Part shown: in pieces, positions 10,775-19,887 of the stretch
Numbering within the stretch: position 1 is the stretch's first letter
Layout: each line of letters begins with the position of its first letter
NCBI RefSeq assembly: GCF_007109405.1
Contig: NZ_VJOY01000002.1
Coordinates: 124,001 to 188,000 of the forward strand
Origin: Pseudomonas mangiferae
GTDB lineage: Bacteria > Pseudomonadota > Gammaproteobacteria > Pseudomonadales > Pseudomonadaceae
Length of the DNA stretch: 64,000 nucleotides
Direction: 5' to 3'
Notes under the pieces: generated by a model
What the model was told of the DNA's origin: nothing
The model's database searches: none
What the model saw: the letters and a program-made list of their open reading frames with translations, nothing else
Made by a program: the position numbers and the translations under genes

Positions 10775-11197
10775 GTGCGCATCCGCTCCGTCGTTCCCGC
10801 CGACCATTCCGCGCTGATCGAACTCTGGCGTCACACCGAGGGTCTGCGTCTACGCCCTGAGGACGAGGCCGCCCCCTTCGCCGCCTACCTGGCCCGCAAT
10901 CCCGGTCTGAGCCTGGCCCTCGATCACGAGGGTGTCCTGGTGGGCAGCCTGATGGCGGGCCATGACGGGCGTCGGGGTTACCTGCAGCACCTGGCGGTGG
11001 CCAGGCCCTACCGGCGGCAGGGGGGGGCGCGGCGCCTGCTGGACGAGGCGCGGCGACGGCTGGCGGAGCAGGGGATCGAGAAATGCCACGTCTTCGTCCT
11101 GCGCGACGCGGACACGTCCCAGGCGTTCTGGACGCAGCTGGAGGGATGGGCGCCGCGAACGGATATCACGGTGTATTCCACAGGAGGCAGTCGATGA
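10775..11197 (+). CDS. GNAT family N-acetyltransferase
   Basis: 140 residues, one GNAT domain. IRSVVPADHSALIELW is a typical GNAT N-terminus; LQHLAVARPYRRQGGARRLLDEA holds the acetyl-CoA pyrophosphate loop (RRQGGA); VFVLRDADTSQAFWTQLEGW is the C-terminal motif B region. Resembles the small YpeA-type acetyltransferases; acceptor unknown. I chose GTG at 10775-10777 because the homology starts there and the upstream extension in frame reads as non-coding; the Shine-Dalgarno is weak. The stop overlaps the next ATG (ATGA at 11194-11197), so this is the first gene of a coupled three-gene operon. Confidence 0.85.
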   Translation: MRIRSVVPADHSALIELWRHTEGLRLRPEDEAAPFAAYLARNPGLSLALDHEGVLVGSLMAGHDGRRGYLQHLAVARPYRRQGGARRLLDEARRRLAEQGIEKCHVFVLRDADTSQAFWTQLEGWAPRTDITVYSTGGSR

Positions 11198-11676
11198 GAC
11201 TCATGGCGTTGCTGGCGGGCGTGCTGCTATGCGGCCTGGCCCAGGCGATGGAGCCGGGCGAGCGCCTGGCGCCCTGGACGTTGCTGGACCAGTATGACCG
11301 GCCCTACAGCCTCGACGGCCGTCTGCGGCTGTTGCTGGTCACCCGCGACATGGCGGGCGCGAAGCAGGTGAAGGCCGCCCTGGCGGGCCGCCCGTACGGC
11401 TATCTGGAGTCGCGTCAGGCAGTCCTGGTTGCCGACATCAGCCGCATGCCGGCCCTGGTCTCCCGCTTGTTCGCGGTGCCGGCGATGCGCGATTACCCCT
11501 ATCGGGTGCTGCTGGACCGCGAGTCCCGGGTCGCGCCCCGTTACATGGCGGACGAGCAAGGCGTGGTCTGCCTGTGGCTGCGGGACGGCGTGTTGCAGGC
11601 GCGGCGCCTGCTGGTGGATGAGAACGACCTCCGCCAGGTGCTGGAAAACCCCGAGGCGGAGACCACCGGTCCGTGA
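11194..11676 (+). CDS. Exported small protein, thioredoxin-like fold without redox cysteines
   Basis: 160 residues with a signal peptide (MRLMALLAGVLLCGLAQA, cleavage near 18). The mature protein starts MEPGERLAPWTLLDQYDRPYSL, followed by RLLLVTRDM and later VADISRMPALVSRLF and YPYRVLLDR. The opening and the strand pattern resemble YtfJ-like thioredoxin-fold proteins, but the CxxC pair is missing, so it should not be a disulfide enzyme. AGGAGG precedes the ATG. Overlaps the acetyltransferase stop by four bases and the membrane-protein start by four, so all three are probably made together. Function unknown; the fold assignment is an inference. Confidence 0.65.
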   Translation: MRLMALLAGVLLCGLAQAMEPGERLAPWTLLDQYDRPYSLDGRLRLLLVTRDMAGAKQVKAALAGRPYGYLESRQAVLVADISRMPALVSRLFAVPAMRDYPYRVLLDRESRVAPRYMADEQGVVCLWLRDGVLQARRLLVDENDLRQVLENPEAETTGP

Positions 11677-12362
11677 TCGCCGCGGCACTGCTGTCCGAGG
11701 AAAGCCTGACGCTGGGCTGGGCGATCTACCTGCCGGCGCTGGCCTGGGCCACTTGGCGCGCGCCCTGGCTGGAGCTGTTCAGCGACCTGCGTCGCCAGCA
11801 TCTGCTGTTCGGTACGGTGGTAGCGCTGTTCCTGCTGTGGATGGTGCGGCGCGACTTCGATTCGGGTGTTTCCTTCCACTTCATCGGCATGACTGCGGTG
11901 ACCCTGCTGCTGGACTGGCCACTGGCGATCCTGGGCGGGTGCGTCGCCCAGATTGGCCTGGTCATCCTGGGGCGCCAGGACTTGGCCGCGGTGGGCCTGA
12001 ACGGCGCGTTGCTGGTGCTGCTGCCGGTGCTGGTGACCGAGTCCTGCGCGCTCTGGGTGGAGCGCTACCAGCCCCGCAACCTGTTCGTGTACATCTTCTG
12101 CTGCGGCTTCTTCCCGGCGGCCCTGACGGCGCTGGTGTGCACCCTGGTGGGCCTGGGCGTGCTGTGGGTCGACGGGCTTTTCCCCATGCCGCCCTGGCTG
12201 GAGGACTTCGCCGGTTATCTGTGGCTGGTGATGTTCCCCGAGGCCTTCATCAACGGCACCGCGATCACCGCCCTGGTGGTCTTCTGTCCGGACTGGCTGG
12301 AGACCTTCAATCGCTCCCGCTACCTGCAGGCGCCCTGGAAGGACGACGACAAGCCCCGCTGA
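11673..12362 (+). CDS. Polytopic membrane protein, CbiM-like
   Basis: 229 residues with about six or seven hydrophobic segments (for example LLFGTVVALFLLWMV, GMTAVTLLLDWPLAILGGCVAQ, GALLVLLPVLVT, FFPAALTALVCTLVGLGVLW, LWLVMFPEAFINGTAITALVVF). The order of segments and the FPEAFINGT motif resemble the CbiM-like energy-coupling-factor permeases that take up cobalt or nickel; some pseudomonad orthologues carry that label. The N-terminal His-rich metal loop of true CbiM is not present, so transport of metal is uncertain. It begins with GTG overlapping the previous stop (GTGA at 11673-11676). Confidence 0.65.
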   Translation: MIAAALLSEESLTLGWAIYLPALAWATWRAPWLELFSDLRRQHLLFGTVVALFLLWMVRRDFDSGVSFHFIGMTAVTLLLDWPLAILGGCVAQIGLVILGRQDLAAVGLNGALLVLLPVLVTESCALWVERYQPRNLFVYIFCCGFFPAALTALVCTLVGLGVLWVDGLFPMPPWLEDFAGYLWLVMFPEAFINGTAITALVVFCPDWLETFNRSRYLQAPWKDDDKPR

Positions 12363-12469
12363 TGCACCACGATTCAGCCGATCCATAGCCGGGATGGTGT
12401 TGACCTGGGTCACCTCGATGCGCGCCGTCCCGACGAACCATGGTCACTCGATCACGCGAGGAACAGGCA

Positions 12470-12685
12470 ATGGATGTCTATGGGTGGGCGGCACGGGTGC
12501 TGGAGCAGGCCCTGGAGCAAGGGCAGGCGGAAGGGTTCGAGGCGGCCTTGGCTGTGAGGGCGCTGTTGAGCGGCGCGGTGGCCTTGAGCAAGGCGCACCG
12601 CAGCGCGGAAGACCTGGCGCAGGAACTGGCGTTTCTGGCGGACAATCTGGATGACGAACGCGACTACACCTTCATGCGACCCTGA
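12470..12685 (+). CDS. Small conserved hypothetical protein
   Basis: 71 residues from the ATG at 12470, preceded by GAGGAACAGG. Acidic and helical: MDVYGWAARVLEQALEQGQAEG, then a second Ala/Leu-rich helix, and DNLDDERDYTFMRP at the end. No signal or membrane helix. As I recall, a protein of this size and position is found between the CbiM-like gene and yacG in P. aeruginosa, which supports it as a real gene. It converges on yacG with only five bases between stop codons. Function unknown. Confidence 0.65.
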   Translation: MDVYGWAARVLEQALEQGQAEGFEAALAVRALLSGAVALSKAHRSAEDLAQELAFLADNLDDERDYTFMRP

Positions 12686-12690
12686 CCGGC

Positions 12691-12891
12691 TCAGTGCTCC
12701 CGGGGCGGAAGGTCGCCGGAGAACAGGTCGTCCTCCAGTTCATTGCCGGGAATCGCATGTTCCTCGGCGGCCCAGGCGCCCAGGTCGATGAGTTTGCAGC
12801 GCTCCGAGCAGAAGGGCCGGAAGGCGCTGGCGGAGGTCCATTCCACGGGGGCGCCGCAAGTCGGGCACTCGACATTCAGCGGTTTGGTCAT
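12691..12891 (-). CDS. yacG: YacG, zinc-finger DNA gyrase inhibitor
   Basis: 66 residues. The four zinc ligands C9 and C12 (CPTCG), C28 and C32 (FCSERCK) are intact, and the [15 protein letters not shown] block after them is the YacG signature. In E. coli YacG binds the GyrB C-terminal region and inhibits supercoiling. Its ATG overlaps the coaE stop (ATGA, 12888-12891); coaE-yacG is a widely conserved pair here extended with pilD upstream. Confidence 0.95.
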   Translation of the reverse strand: MTKPLNVECPTCGAPVEWTSASAFRPFCSERCKLIDLGAWAAEEHAIPGNELEDDLFSGDLPPREH

Positions 12892-13517
12892 GGACGGTCT
12901 TGGTCTCCACGGGAAGAGGGCTGGAGGTTCAGGTAGACGTGGTGCAGACGCTCCACTTCGTCCTGCAGCCAGGCCAGGTCGCGGTCGTTCACCAGCACAT
13001 CGTCAGCGTGTGCGAGGCGGTCGGCCCGGCTGGCCTGGGCCTTGAGGATGGCATGGACTTGGTCTTCGGGCACCCCGTCGCGGGTCACGGTCCGTTGCAC
13101 CTGCAGGTGCTCCGGAGTATCCACCAGGAGGATGCGTTGGGTGAGCCGGTATTGGCCTGACTCGATGAGCAGGGGCGAGACCAGGATGGCATAGGGCGAC
13201 TGGGCCTGGGCGAGGTTCGCCACCAATTCGTCGCCGATCAGCGGGTGCAGCAGTTTCTCCAGCCACCGGCGTTCGTCGGGAACATCGAAGATCAGGGCGC
13301 GCAGGGCGGCCCGGTCCAGATGCCCCTCGGCGGTGATCACCCGTGGCCCGAAGTGCTCGGCGATGCGTTGCAGGGCCGGGCGACCGGGTTCCACGACCCA
13401 GCGCGCCGCGTGATCGGCATCGACCACATGGACGCCCAGGGACGCGAAATGCGCAGCGGCAGCGCTCTTGCCGCTGCCGATGCCCCCGGTAAGGCCAAGA
13501 ATCCAGGCGGCGCTCAT
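12888..13517 (-). CDS. coaE: Dephospho-CoA kinase
   Basis: 209 residues. Catalyses the last step of coenzyme A synthesis, ATP-dependent 3'-phosphorylation of dephospho-CoA, in the cytosol. The P-loop [11 protein letters not shown] is at 8-18, followed by [12 protein letters not shown] and the lid/substrate region [10 protein letters not shown] and VSPLLIESG. The start ATG at 13515-13517 overlaps the pilD stop, so pilD, coaE and yacG are translationally coupled. The frame stays open far upstream inside pilD but that part is a shadow. Confidence 0.97.
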   Translation of the reverse strand: MSAAWILGLTGGIGSGKSAAAAHFASLGVHVVDADHAARWVVEPGRPALQRIAEHFGPRVITAEGHLDRAALRALIFDVPDERRWLEKLLHPLIGDELVANLAQAQSPYAILVSPLLIESGQYRLTQRILLVDTPEHLQVQRTVTRDGVPEDQVHAILKAQASRADRLAHADDVLVNDRDLAWLQDEVERLHHVYLNLQPSSRGDQDRP

Positions 13518-14386
13518 TTGAACCCGGCGAACTGCAGGTACGTACCGGTGATCTGATCGCCCCACAGCAGAGCGATCCAGCCGGCGATGGCCAGGTAGGG
13601 ACCAAAGGGAATGGGGGTGCCGAACTCGTCCTCCCGCAGGCGCAGCATCAGGGTGCCAATGATGGCGCCCACCAGCGACGACAGCAGGATGGTCAGGGGC
13701 AGCACCTGCCATCCCCCCCATGCGCCCAGCATGGCCAACAGCTTGAAGTCGCCGTGGCCCATGCCTTCCTTGCCCGTGATCAGCTTGAACAGCCAGTACA
13801 CCGACCAGAGGATGAGGTAACCAGCCACCGCGCCCCACAGGGCGTCGTCGAGGCTGGCGAACAACTGGTAATGATTGACCAGCAGGCCCATCCACAGCAG
13901 CGGCAGCACCAGGGCGTCCGGCAGCAGCTGGTGGTCCGCATCGATCAGGCTCATGGCCAGTAAGCCCCAGGTCAGCGGCAGCATCGCCGCGGTCTGCCAG
14001 GTGAACCCGAAATGCCAGGCGACCCAGGCCGACAGCAGCGCGCAAGCCAGTTCCACCAGCGGGTAGCGTGTGCTGATGGGCGCCTTGCAGGCCGAGCACC
14101 GGCCCCGCAGCGCCAGCCAGCTCACTACCGGCACGTTTTCCCAAGGGCGGATTTCATGGCCGCAGTGCGGGCAGGACGAATTGGGCAGGATCAGGTTGAA
14201 GGTGTCCCGCCGTTCCGGTGCAGGTAGATCGAGGAATTCATGGGCCTGAGAGCGCCACTCCGCCTGCATCATCAGCGGCAACCGATACACCACGACGTTG
14301 AGGAAGCTGCCGACGAGCAAGCCGATGAAGAAAACCAGAAAAACAAAGGCCAGCGGATGGCTGGCCATGAACTCAAAGATGGACAT
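13514..14386 (-). CDS. pilD: Type IV prepilin peptidase / N-methyltransferase PilD
   Basis: 290 residues, inner-membrane aspartyl protease that removes the prepilin leader and methylates the new N-terminal Phe, serving type IV pili and type II secretion pseudopilins. The cytoplasmic loop has the four zinc cysteines C72, C75, C97 and C100 (CPHC and CSAC), and the two catalytic aspartates are D149 ([12 protein letters not shown]) and D213 (GHGDFK), matching the positions I recall for P. aeruginosa PilD. About eight transmembrane helices. Start ATG at 14384-14386, four bases after pilC. Confidence 0.98.
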   Translation of the reverse strand: MSIFEFMASHPLAFVFLVFFIGLLVGSFLNVVVYRLPLMMQAEWRSQAHEFLDLPAPERRDTFNLILPNSSCPHCGHEIRPWENVPVVSWLALRGRCSACKAPISTRYPLVELACALLSAWVAWHFGFTWQTAAMLPLTWGLLAMSLIDADHQLLPDALVLPLLWMGLLVNHYQLFASLDDALWGAVAGYLILWSVYWLFKLITGKEGMGHGDFKLLAMLGAWGGWQVLPLTILLSSLVGAIIGTLMLRLREDEFGTPIPFGPYLAIAGWIALLWGDQITGTYLQFAGFK

Positions 14387-14390
14387 GTAG

Positions 14391-15605
14391 TTAGACGACT
14401 GCGCCGAGTTGGAAGATGGGCAGGTACATGGCGATGATCAGGCCCCCGACGAGCACGCCGAGCACCGCCATGATCATGGGCTCCATCAATGCCGTGAGGC
14501 CGTCCACTTTGTTGTCCACTTCTTCTTCGTAGAATGTCGCCACCTTATCCAGCATAGCGTCGAGCGCGCCTGATTCCTCGCCGATAGCGGTCATCTGAAC
14601 TGCCATAGCCGGAAACACCCCAGTGGTGCGCATGGAGAAATTAAGTTGCATGCCGGTGGAGACGTCTTGCTTGATGCGGTTGACGGCATTCTTGAAGACG
14701 ACGTTGCCAGTGGCGCCGGCTACCGAGTCCAGTGCGTCCACCAAGGGAACACCCGCGGCGAAGGTGGTAGAGAGTGTGCGGGCATAACGGGCCAGTGACG
14801 ACTTGTACAGAATGTCCCCCACGATGGGCAGCTTGAGCACGGTACGGTCGACACTATCCCTGAATTTCTGCGAGCGTTTGTGGGTTTCCTTGAAGGCGAA
14901 GCCGATGCCTATGAGCGCCACCACGACCGCGAGCCACCAGTCCTGCATTATGCGTGAGATACCGATGACCATCTGGGTAAAGGCAGGCAATTCGGCACCG
15001 AAGTTTTCGAAAACGGACTCGAATTGAGGCACCACCTTGATCAAAAGGATACCCGAGACGATGACCGCCACCACGATGACCGCGATCGGGTAGTTCATCG
15101 CCTTCTTGATCTTTTTCTTCAGCAGTTCGGTCTTTTCCTTGTAGGTAGCGACCCGGTCGAGCAAGGTCTCCAGGGCGCCCGACTGCTCCCCGGAGTTCAC
15201 CAGGTTGCAATACAGGTCATCGAAATACTGGGGCTTCTTGCGCAGGGAGTTGGCGAAACTGTTACCGGCGGCAACCTCCTGTTTTACCTCATCCACCAGT
15301 TTGCGCATGTTGGGATTTTCGAAGCCTTCGCCGATGATGTCGAAGGAGGCCAGCAGCGGTACGCCGGCCTTCATCATGGTGGCCATCTGGCGGGTGAACA
15401 AAGCGATGTCCAAGGGCTTGATGCGCTTGCCCTTGCCGAACGAAAAACCTTTCTTACGGACTTTGGTGGGGTTGATCCCCTGCTTGCGCAGCTGCGCCTT
15501 GACCAAGGCGGGATTCTGGCCGCTGAGCTCGCCCTTGACCTTGGTACCCTTTCGATCGGTACCCTCCCAAGTGAAGAGCGTATTTTTTACTGCGGTCTGT
15601 GCCAT
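14391..15605 (-). CDS. pilC: Type IV pilus inner-membrane platform protein PilC
   Basis: 404 residues, GspF/PilC family. It holds two repeated cytoplasmic helical domains, each followed by membrane helices: FTRQMATMMKAGVPLLASFDIIGEG (first repeat) and YARTLSTTFAAGVPLVDALDSVA (second), with membrane spans near YPIAVIVVAVIVSGILLI and the C-terminal MAVLGVLVGGLIIAMYLPIF. It anchors the motor ATPase PilB and moves pilin subunits into the fibre. Two bases separate it from pilB upstream and four from pilD downstream. Confidence 0.98.
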   Translation of the reverse strand: MAQTAVKNTLFTWEGTDRKGTKVKGELSGQNPALVKAQLRKQGINPTKVRKKGFSFGKGKRIKPLDIALFTRQMATMMKAGVPLLASFDIIGEGFENPNMRKLVDEVKQEVAAGNSFANSLRKKPQYFDDLYCNLVNSGEQSGALETLLDRVATYKEKTELLKKKIKKAMNYPIAVIVVAVIVSGILLIKVVPQFESVFENFGAELPAFTQMVIGISRIMQDWWLAVVVALIGIGFAFKETHKRSQKFRDSVDRTVLKLPIVGDILYKSSLARYARTLSTTFAAGVPLVDALDSVAGATGNVVFKNAVNRIKQDVSTGMQLNFSMRTTGVFPAMAVQMTAIGEESGALDAMLDKVATFYEEEVDNKVDGLTALMEPMIMAVLGVLVGGLIIAMYLPIFQLGAVV

Positions 15606-15607
15606 GG

Positions 15608-17314
15608 TCAGTCCTTGGTCACGCGGTTGACTTCTTCCAGACTGGTCACACCCTGCATGGCCTTGAGCAGGCCCGAGGTACGAAGGTCGTTGAAGCCGTC
15701 TTTGCGCATCTGGTTATCGATATCGATGGAGTTGCCTTCCTCCATGATAATCCGCTGCAGCGCAGGCGTGATTTTAACTACTTCATAAATACCGACACGG
15801 CCCTTGTACCCGCCTTTGCAATTGTCGCAGCCCACCGGGGCGTAAATCTTGAAGGTGCCGATCTTGTCCGCAGGGAAACCCTCCTGCAGCAGCACCTCTT
15901 GAGGTACCTCCACTTCTTTCTTGCAGGTGCCGCAGAGCTTGCGTGCCAGGCGCTGGGCGATGATCAAGTTGACCGAGGTGGCAATGTTGAACGAGGGCAC
16001 CCCCATGTTGCGCAGGCGGGTCAGGGTTTCGGCCGCGCTGTTGGTATGGAGGGTAGACATGACCATGTGGCCGGTCTGGGCGGCCTTCACGGCGATGGAG
16101 GCGGTATCCAGATCGCGGATCTCGCCCACCATGATGATATCGGGGTCTTGACGCAGGAAGGCCCGCAGCGCCTGGGTGAAGTCCATACCCTGGCGTGGAT
16201 TGACGTTGACTTGGTTGATGCCTTCCAGGTTGATCTCGACCGGATCCTCGGCCGTGGAAATATTCACGTCTGGCGTGTTGAGGATGTTCAGACCGGTGTA
16301 GAGGGAGACCGTCTTGCCGGAACCGGTGGGGCCGGTCACCAGGATCATGCCTTGGGGCTGTTTCAGCGCGCTCATGTAGAGCGCTTTCTGGTCTTCCTCG
16401 TAGCCCAGAGCGTCGATACCCATCTGCGCACTAGTGGGGTCGAGAATTCGCATGACGATCTTTTCGCCCCACAAGGTGGGCAGAGTATTGACCCGGAAAT
16501 CGATCGACTTGCTCTTGGATATCTTCATCTTGATGCGGCCATCCTGGGGCTTGCGCCTTTCGGAGATATCCAGGGCCGCCATGACCTTCAAGCGTGCCGA
16601 CAGCCGGGAAGCCAGTTGGATCGGCGGGCGCGCTACTTCATGGAGGATGCCATCGGTGCGAAAACGTACGCGATAGGTCTGTTCATAGGGCTCGAAGTGC
16701 AAATCGGAGGAGCCCCCCTTGATCGCATCGAGCAGCATCTTGTTGACGAAACGCACCACCGGCGCATCGTCGGCGTCAGAGGCTTCAGCGTCGTTTTCCT
16801 TGGCACCATCTCCAACTCCCTCGACATCCACTCCATCCAGGTCGACATCCGAAAGGCCATCCAGTCCGCTCGTGGCCGACTCGAAGTACTTGTCGATGGC
16901 GTCGCCCAGCTTGTCATCCTCCACGAGGATGGCTTCGGTGTTCAGGCCGGTGCTGAACTGAATATCGGTAACTGCCTGGTGATTCGACGGATCGGAGACC
17001 GCCAGGAACAGTTTGTTGCCGCGTTTCCAGAGAGGAAGGGCCCGGTGCTGCCGCACCAGCTTCTCGCTGACCAGTTCCTTTGGCAGGCTCTCCTTGTCCA
17101 GCGACGAAAGATCGAAGAACGCCACCCCGAACTGATCCGCCGCCAACTCGACCATGGCCCGGCTCTTCACCAAGCGGTTCTGTACCAGGTAGGTCACGAG
17201 GGACAGCTTGTTTCGCTGGGCTTGTAGCTGTGCCTGCTGAGCGGTCTTGTCATCCAAGAGGCCAGCCAGGACCATCTGTTTGGCCAAGCCAGAAAGGGTT
17301 ACGGTGTCGTTCAT
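15608..17314 (-). CDS. pilB: Type IV pilus extension ATPase PilB
   Basis: 568 residues, GspE/PilB secretion ATPase that powers pilus extension from the cytoplasmic side. N-terminal MshEN domain (about 1-150), which binds cyclic di-GMP in related proteins; C-terminal ATPase with Walker A GPTGSGKT at 328-335, Asp box around EDPVEI, Walker B IIMVGEIRD and the His box MSTLHTN. A zinc tetracysteine motif (LCGTC and VGCDNC) marks PilB against the retraction ATPase PilT. GGAG precedes the ATG. It diverges from pilA; the 223-base spacer carries the pilA sigma54 promoter. Confidence 0.98.
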   Translation of the reverse strand: MNDTVTLSGLAKQMVLAGLLDDKTAQQAQLQAQRNKLSLVTYLVQNRLVKSRAMVELAADQFGVAFFDLSSLDKESLPKELVSEKLVRQHRALPLWKRGNKLFLAVSDPSNHQAVTDIQFSTGLNTEAILVEDDKLGDAIDKYFESATSGLDGLSDVDLDGVDVEGVGDGAKENDAEASDADDAPVVRFVNKMLLDAIKGGSSDLHFEPYEQTYRVRFRTDGILHEVARPPIQLASRLSARLKVMAALDISERRKPQDGRIKMKISKSKSIDFRVNTLPTLWGEKIVMRILDPTSAQMGIDALGYEEDQKALYMSALKQPQGMILVTGPTGSGKTVSLYTGLNILNTPDVNISTAEDPVEINLEGINQVNVNPRQGMDFTQALRAFLRQDPDIIMVGEIRDLDTASIAVKAAQTGHMVMSTLHTNSAAETLTRLRNMGVPSFNIATSVNLIIAQRLARKLCGTCKKEVEVPQEVLLQEGFPADKIGTFKIYAPVGCDNCKGGYKGRVGIYEVVKITPALQRIIMEEGNSIDIDNQMRKDGFNDLRTSGLLKAMQGVTSLEEVNRVTKD

Positions 17315-17474
17315 CGTCGGCTCCGGTAAGCAATCGCTGCCTTATAACGTAGTTGCTTCTGGCTGCCAAACACGGGCAACGCCAGTGACAAAAAAAGGCA
17401 CATCTTGCCAGGATGCCGTGGCGGCTATGGGCTCGAGAAAGCCATTAATGCGGTTCTTTGGGGGAATTCTGAGT

Positions 17475-17490
17475 TGGCACGCTTTCTGCT
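17475..17490 (+). promoter_or_regulatory. Sigma54 (RpoN) -24/-12 promoter of pilA
   Basis: TGGCACG at 17475-17481 and CTGCT at 17486-17490 match the consensus TGGCACG-N4-TTGCW with one mismatch; the invariant GG (17476-17477) and GC (17488-17489) are ten bases apart. Transcription should start near 17501. In P. aeruginosa pilA is RpoN- and PilSR-dependent. I did not find convincing upstream PilR sites by eye. Confidence 0.88.
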
Positions 17491-17537
17491 GACTAGCCTG
17501 TCAGGCCAATGGCCTAAACACATCTAAGGAGAAAAGT

Positions 17538-17963
17538 ATGAAGGCTCAAAAAGGTTTTACCCTCATTGAATTGATGATCGTGGTTGCGATCATCGGTATT
17601 CTGGCTGCCGTTGCCCTGCCGGCCTACCAAGACTACACCGTACGTGCCCGTGTTTCTGAAGGCCTGGGCATGGCTGCAGCTGCCAAGTCGGCTGTTGCCG
17701 AGAACGCCGTGAACGGTGCTACCAACCTGGGTAATGGCTGGAGCTTCACCTCTGCCACCAAGAACGTTTCTGCTGTAACCATCGCTCCGAGCACCGGTGC
17801 CATTAATGTCGTAATGACTTCCGCCGCTCGTAACGTGAACCTCACCCTGACGCCGAGAACTCCTTCCGGTAACCTGAGTGCTAACGTGGTGCCCGAAGGC
17901 CCCATTTCTTGGACCTGCACCACCAGCACCGACACCAAGTACGTTCCTTCCGAATGCCGTTAA
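17538..17963 (+). CDS. pilA: Type IVa major pilin PilA
   Basis: 141-residue prepilin with the short leader MKAQKG, cleavage before F7 and the essential Glu11 (Glu5 of mature pilin) in [20 protein letters not shown]. The C-terminal disulfide loop is C127 to C140, with 12 residues between, the size seen in strain-PAK-type pilins. The head is rich in Ser and Thr, including TCTTSTDT inside the loop, so O-glycosylation is plausible. AAGGAG at 17526-17531 sets the start. A strong terminator follows, then a glycosylation-like gene island. Pilins of this kind vary between strains, often together with their downstream accessory genes. Confidence 0.97.
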   Translation: MKAQKGFTLIELMIVVAIIGILAAVALPAYQDYTVRARVSEGLGMAAAAKSAVAENAVNGATNLGNGWSFTSATKNVSAVTIAPSTGAINVVMTSAARNVNLTLTPRTPSGNLSANVVPEGPISWTCTTSTDTKYVPSECR

Positions 17964-17973
17964 TTTAAGTTGT

Positions 17974-18007
17974 AAAAAGAAAGCCCTCGTGAGAGGGCTT
18001 TCTTTTT
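17974..18007 (+). terminator. Terminator after pilA
   Basis: A perfect 15-bp stem: AAAAAGAAAGCCCTC (17974-17988) against GAGGGCTTTCTTTTT (17993-18007) with a GTGA loop. It lies 12 bases before the next start codon, so downstream genes depend on read-through or on their own promoter. Confidence 0.92.
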
Positions 18008-18019
18008 GAAGGAAATAAT

Positions 18020-19870
18020 ATGATCAATAGGGTATGGGGCCTGGCGCCATTCGCAATAATAGTTGCATTGACTGCTTTGTACTGGCCTGTCACGAATTTT
18101 GACTATGTCTGGGACGATACGTCCTTGTTCTTGGATAGCCCGCTGTTGCGCAGTCCGTCTGATTTGTGGCGGTCCATTTCTACTGCTGTTTTGCCGGGGT
18201 CTACCTATTTCAGGCCGGGTGTGCTGTTAAGTTTTATCGTAGAATTTCAGCTATTCGGGGTGGATTCAAAGGTTTCCCATTCAATTAATTTATTGATTTA
18301 TCTGGCCAACTGCACGCTTGTATATGGCCTAGCATATCAATTTAATTTTTCGTCTGCTCCTAAGCAGAGGTTGATTCGCAGTCTTTTGGCGATGTCCTTA
18401 TATGGCTTTCACCCCGTACTTATGGAGTCCACGGTATGGGTTGCGTGTCGTTTTGACCTGATGGTTACCTTTTTTACGCTACTTGGGCTTTGGCTAGGAA
18501 GGCGCTATCAGGAGCGGCTTGGTTTGTTTCTGGTTTGTGCATGTTTTGCTGCCGCCGCCGCTTCCAAAGAAATGGCTGTAGTTTTTCCTGTATTGATAGT
18601 GATGTGGCTTTGGCTTAATCCGGAAAATAAGGGAGTACCCACTTTTATTCGTCACCATAAAACTCTATTTTTATGTCTTTTGTTGGTTGGTTTTGTTTAT
18701 CTATGGGTTAGGCATTTGGCTCAGCCTGCTCTATATGCAGCAGACTATTCGATTTATGAGCAGCGGAGCATTTTTGAGAAAATTGGTTATGTTGGGCAAA
18801 CTTTGCTTTTCTACGCAAAAATGGTGGTTTTCCCCTTCTCTGATCTCAATCCGCTTCACCCATTCGAGGTAGCGAAAATAACGCAAAAGCAGGTGGGTGT
18901 AGGCATGTTGACCCTGTTTTTTGCAATGATCTTTTCCGTATGGGGTTTCTATAAAAGGATTCCCTGTTTCTATTTCTTGGCTATGGGGCTGGTTGCACTG
19001 CTTCCTGTGCTCAATATACTGCCTCTAGTTATATCCGGGAATATAGGGCATGAGCGTTTTCTGGCATTGCCATTATCATTTTTTGCATTGGGGGCTAGCT
19101 CTATAAGTATTAGCCTCAACATGTCTGAAGCCATGAAACGGACGTTTCCGTTTCTTGTTTCTGCGTGTCTGGTTGGGTGGGCGGTTTTATGTGTGGCTAA
19201 CATCAGAATAACGCTGCCACTGTGGTCTAACGAAATATCGCTTTGGGGTTGGGGTTATGAGAGAAATCCTGATTTCGAGTTTGTCAGGTTCAATTACGTT
19301 GCTGCTCTGTTGTTTTCCAGTCAGAGCGATTTGGCTGATGAAGTACTGAAGAAAGTAGAAGAAAGGGATGGTGGTTTGTCTTATAAGTTGACAGCTTTAA
19401 AAGGGCAGCTCACCAGTCAGCGGGGAGATTATGCTGAAGCCACTAAGTATCTGGAGAAATCAATTGAAGGGCTTTATAAACCTCACGAAGAAGTTTTGAG
19501 CCGTAAAATCGATATTAACAAAGCAATGGCTGTGAGAGATAACGTTGGTGAAGCTTGGCTTTTACGATTTGTCTATGGGGCTCTTGCGGAGTCTTATATG
19601 TGGATGGGGCAGTACACCAAGGCTCTTGATAATGTGAATTACATGATTTTCTACCAGCGTGATTATGCACCGGCTTATATGCTAAAAGCATTTGTTTATT
19701 ACGCTATGGGGGATAAGGAAAAGGGGGATGAATTTTCACGCGTCGCGGACACAATGTTTCCTGATGAATCGAAGGTGGGCGTTAAAAATGTAAGGAAGCT
19801 TTTCTTTACAAAGCTTTGCGAGAATGAGGGCGGGCCAAAAAATGTTTGCCAAGCCTACAAAGAAATTTAA
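18020..19870 (+). CDS. GT-C fold membrane glycosyltransferase with C-terminal TPR-like domain
   Basis: 616 residues. About ten or more membrane helices occupy roughly 1-410, followed by a soluble tail (about 420-616) of helical pairs resembling TPR repeats (SYKLTALKGQLTSQRGDYAEAT; GALAESYMWMGQYTKALDN). The first outer loop carries FDYVWDD, the acidic pair placed as in GT-C enzymes (PMT, TMTC and bacterial relatives) that use lipid-linked sugars. It starts just after the pilA terminator, in the slot where P. aeruginosa carries pilin accessory or glycosylation genes (tfpO, tfpW and others), so transfer of sugar to PilA is an attractive role. I cannot identify it as TfpO or TfpW. The gene is clearly AT-rich against the flanking chromosome. 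Confidence 0.7.
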   Translation: MINRVWGLAPFAIIVALTALYWPVTNFDYVWDDTSLFLDSPLLRSPSDLWRSISTAVLPGSTYFRPGVLLSFIVEFQLFGVDSKVSHSINLLIYLANCTLVYGLAYQFNFSSAPKQRLIRSLLAMSLYGFHPVLMESTVWVACRFDLMVTFFTLLGLWLGRRYQERLGLFLVCACFAAAAASKEMAVVFPVLIVMWLWLNPENKGVPTFIRHHKTLFLCLLLVGFVYLWVRHLAQPALYAADYSIYEQRSIFEKIGYVGQTLLFYAKMVVFPFSDLNPLHPFEVAKITQKQVGVGMLTLFFAMIFSVWGFYKRIPCFYFLAMGLVALLPVLNILPLVISGNIGHERFLALPLSFFALGASSISISLNMSEAMKRTFPFLVSACLVGWAVLCVANIRITLPLWSNEISLWGWGYERNPDFEFVRFNYVAALLFSSQSDLADEVLKKVEERDGGLSYKLTALKGQLTSQRGDYAEATKYLEKSIEGLYKPHEEVLSRKIDINKAMAVRDNVGEAWLLRFVYGALAESYMWMGQYTKALDNVNYMIFYQRDYAPAYMLKAFVYYAMGDKEKGDEFSRVADTMFPDESKVGVKNVRKLFFTKLCENEGGPKNVCQAYKEI

Positions 19871-19887
19871 TAGTTAGGAAAGTAGTG

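Noticed and set aside
18020-19870. Calling the first island gene tfpO or tfpW
   Set aside because: Length and the C-terminal TPR-like tail do not fit what I know of these proteins, so no symbol was given.
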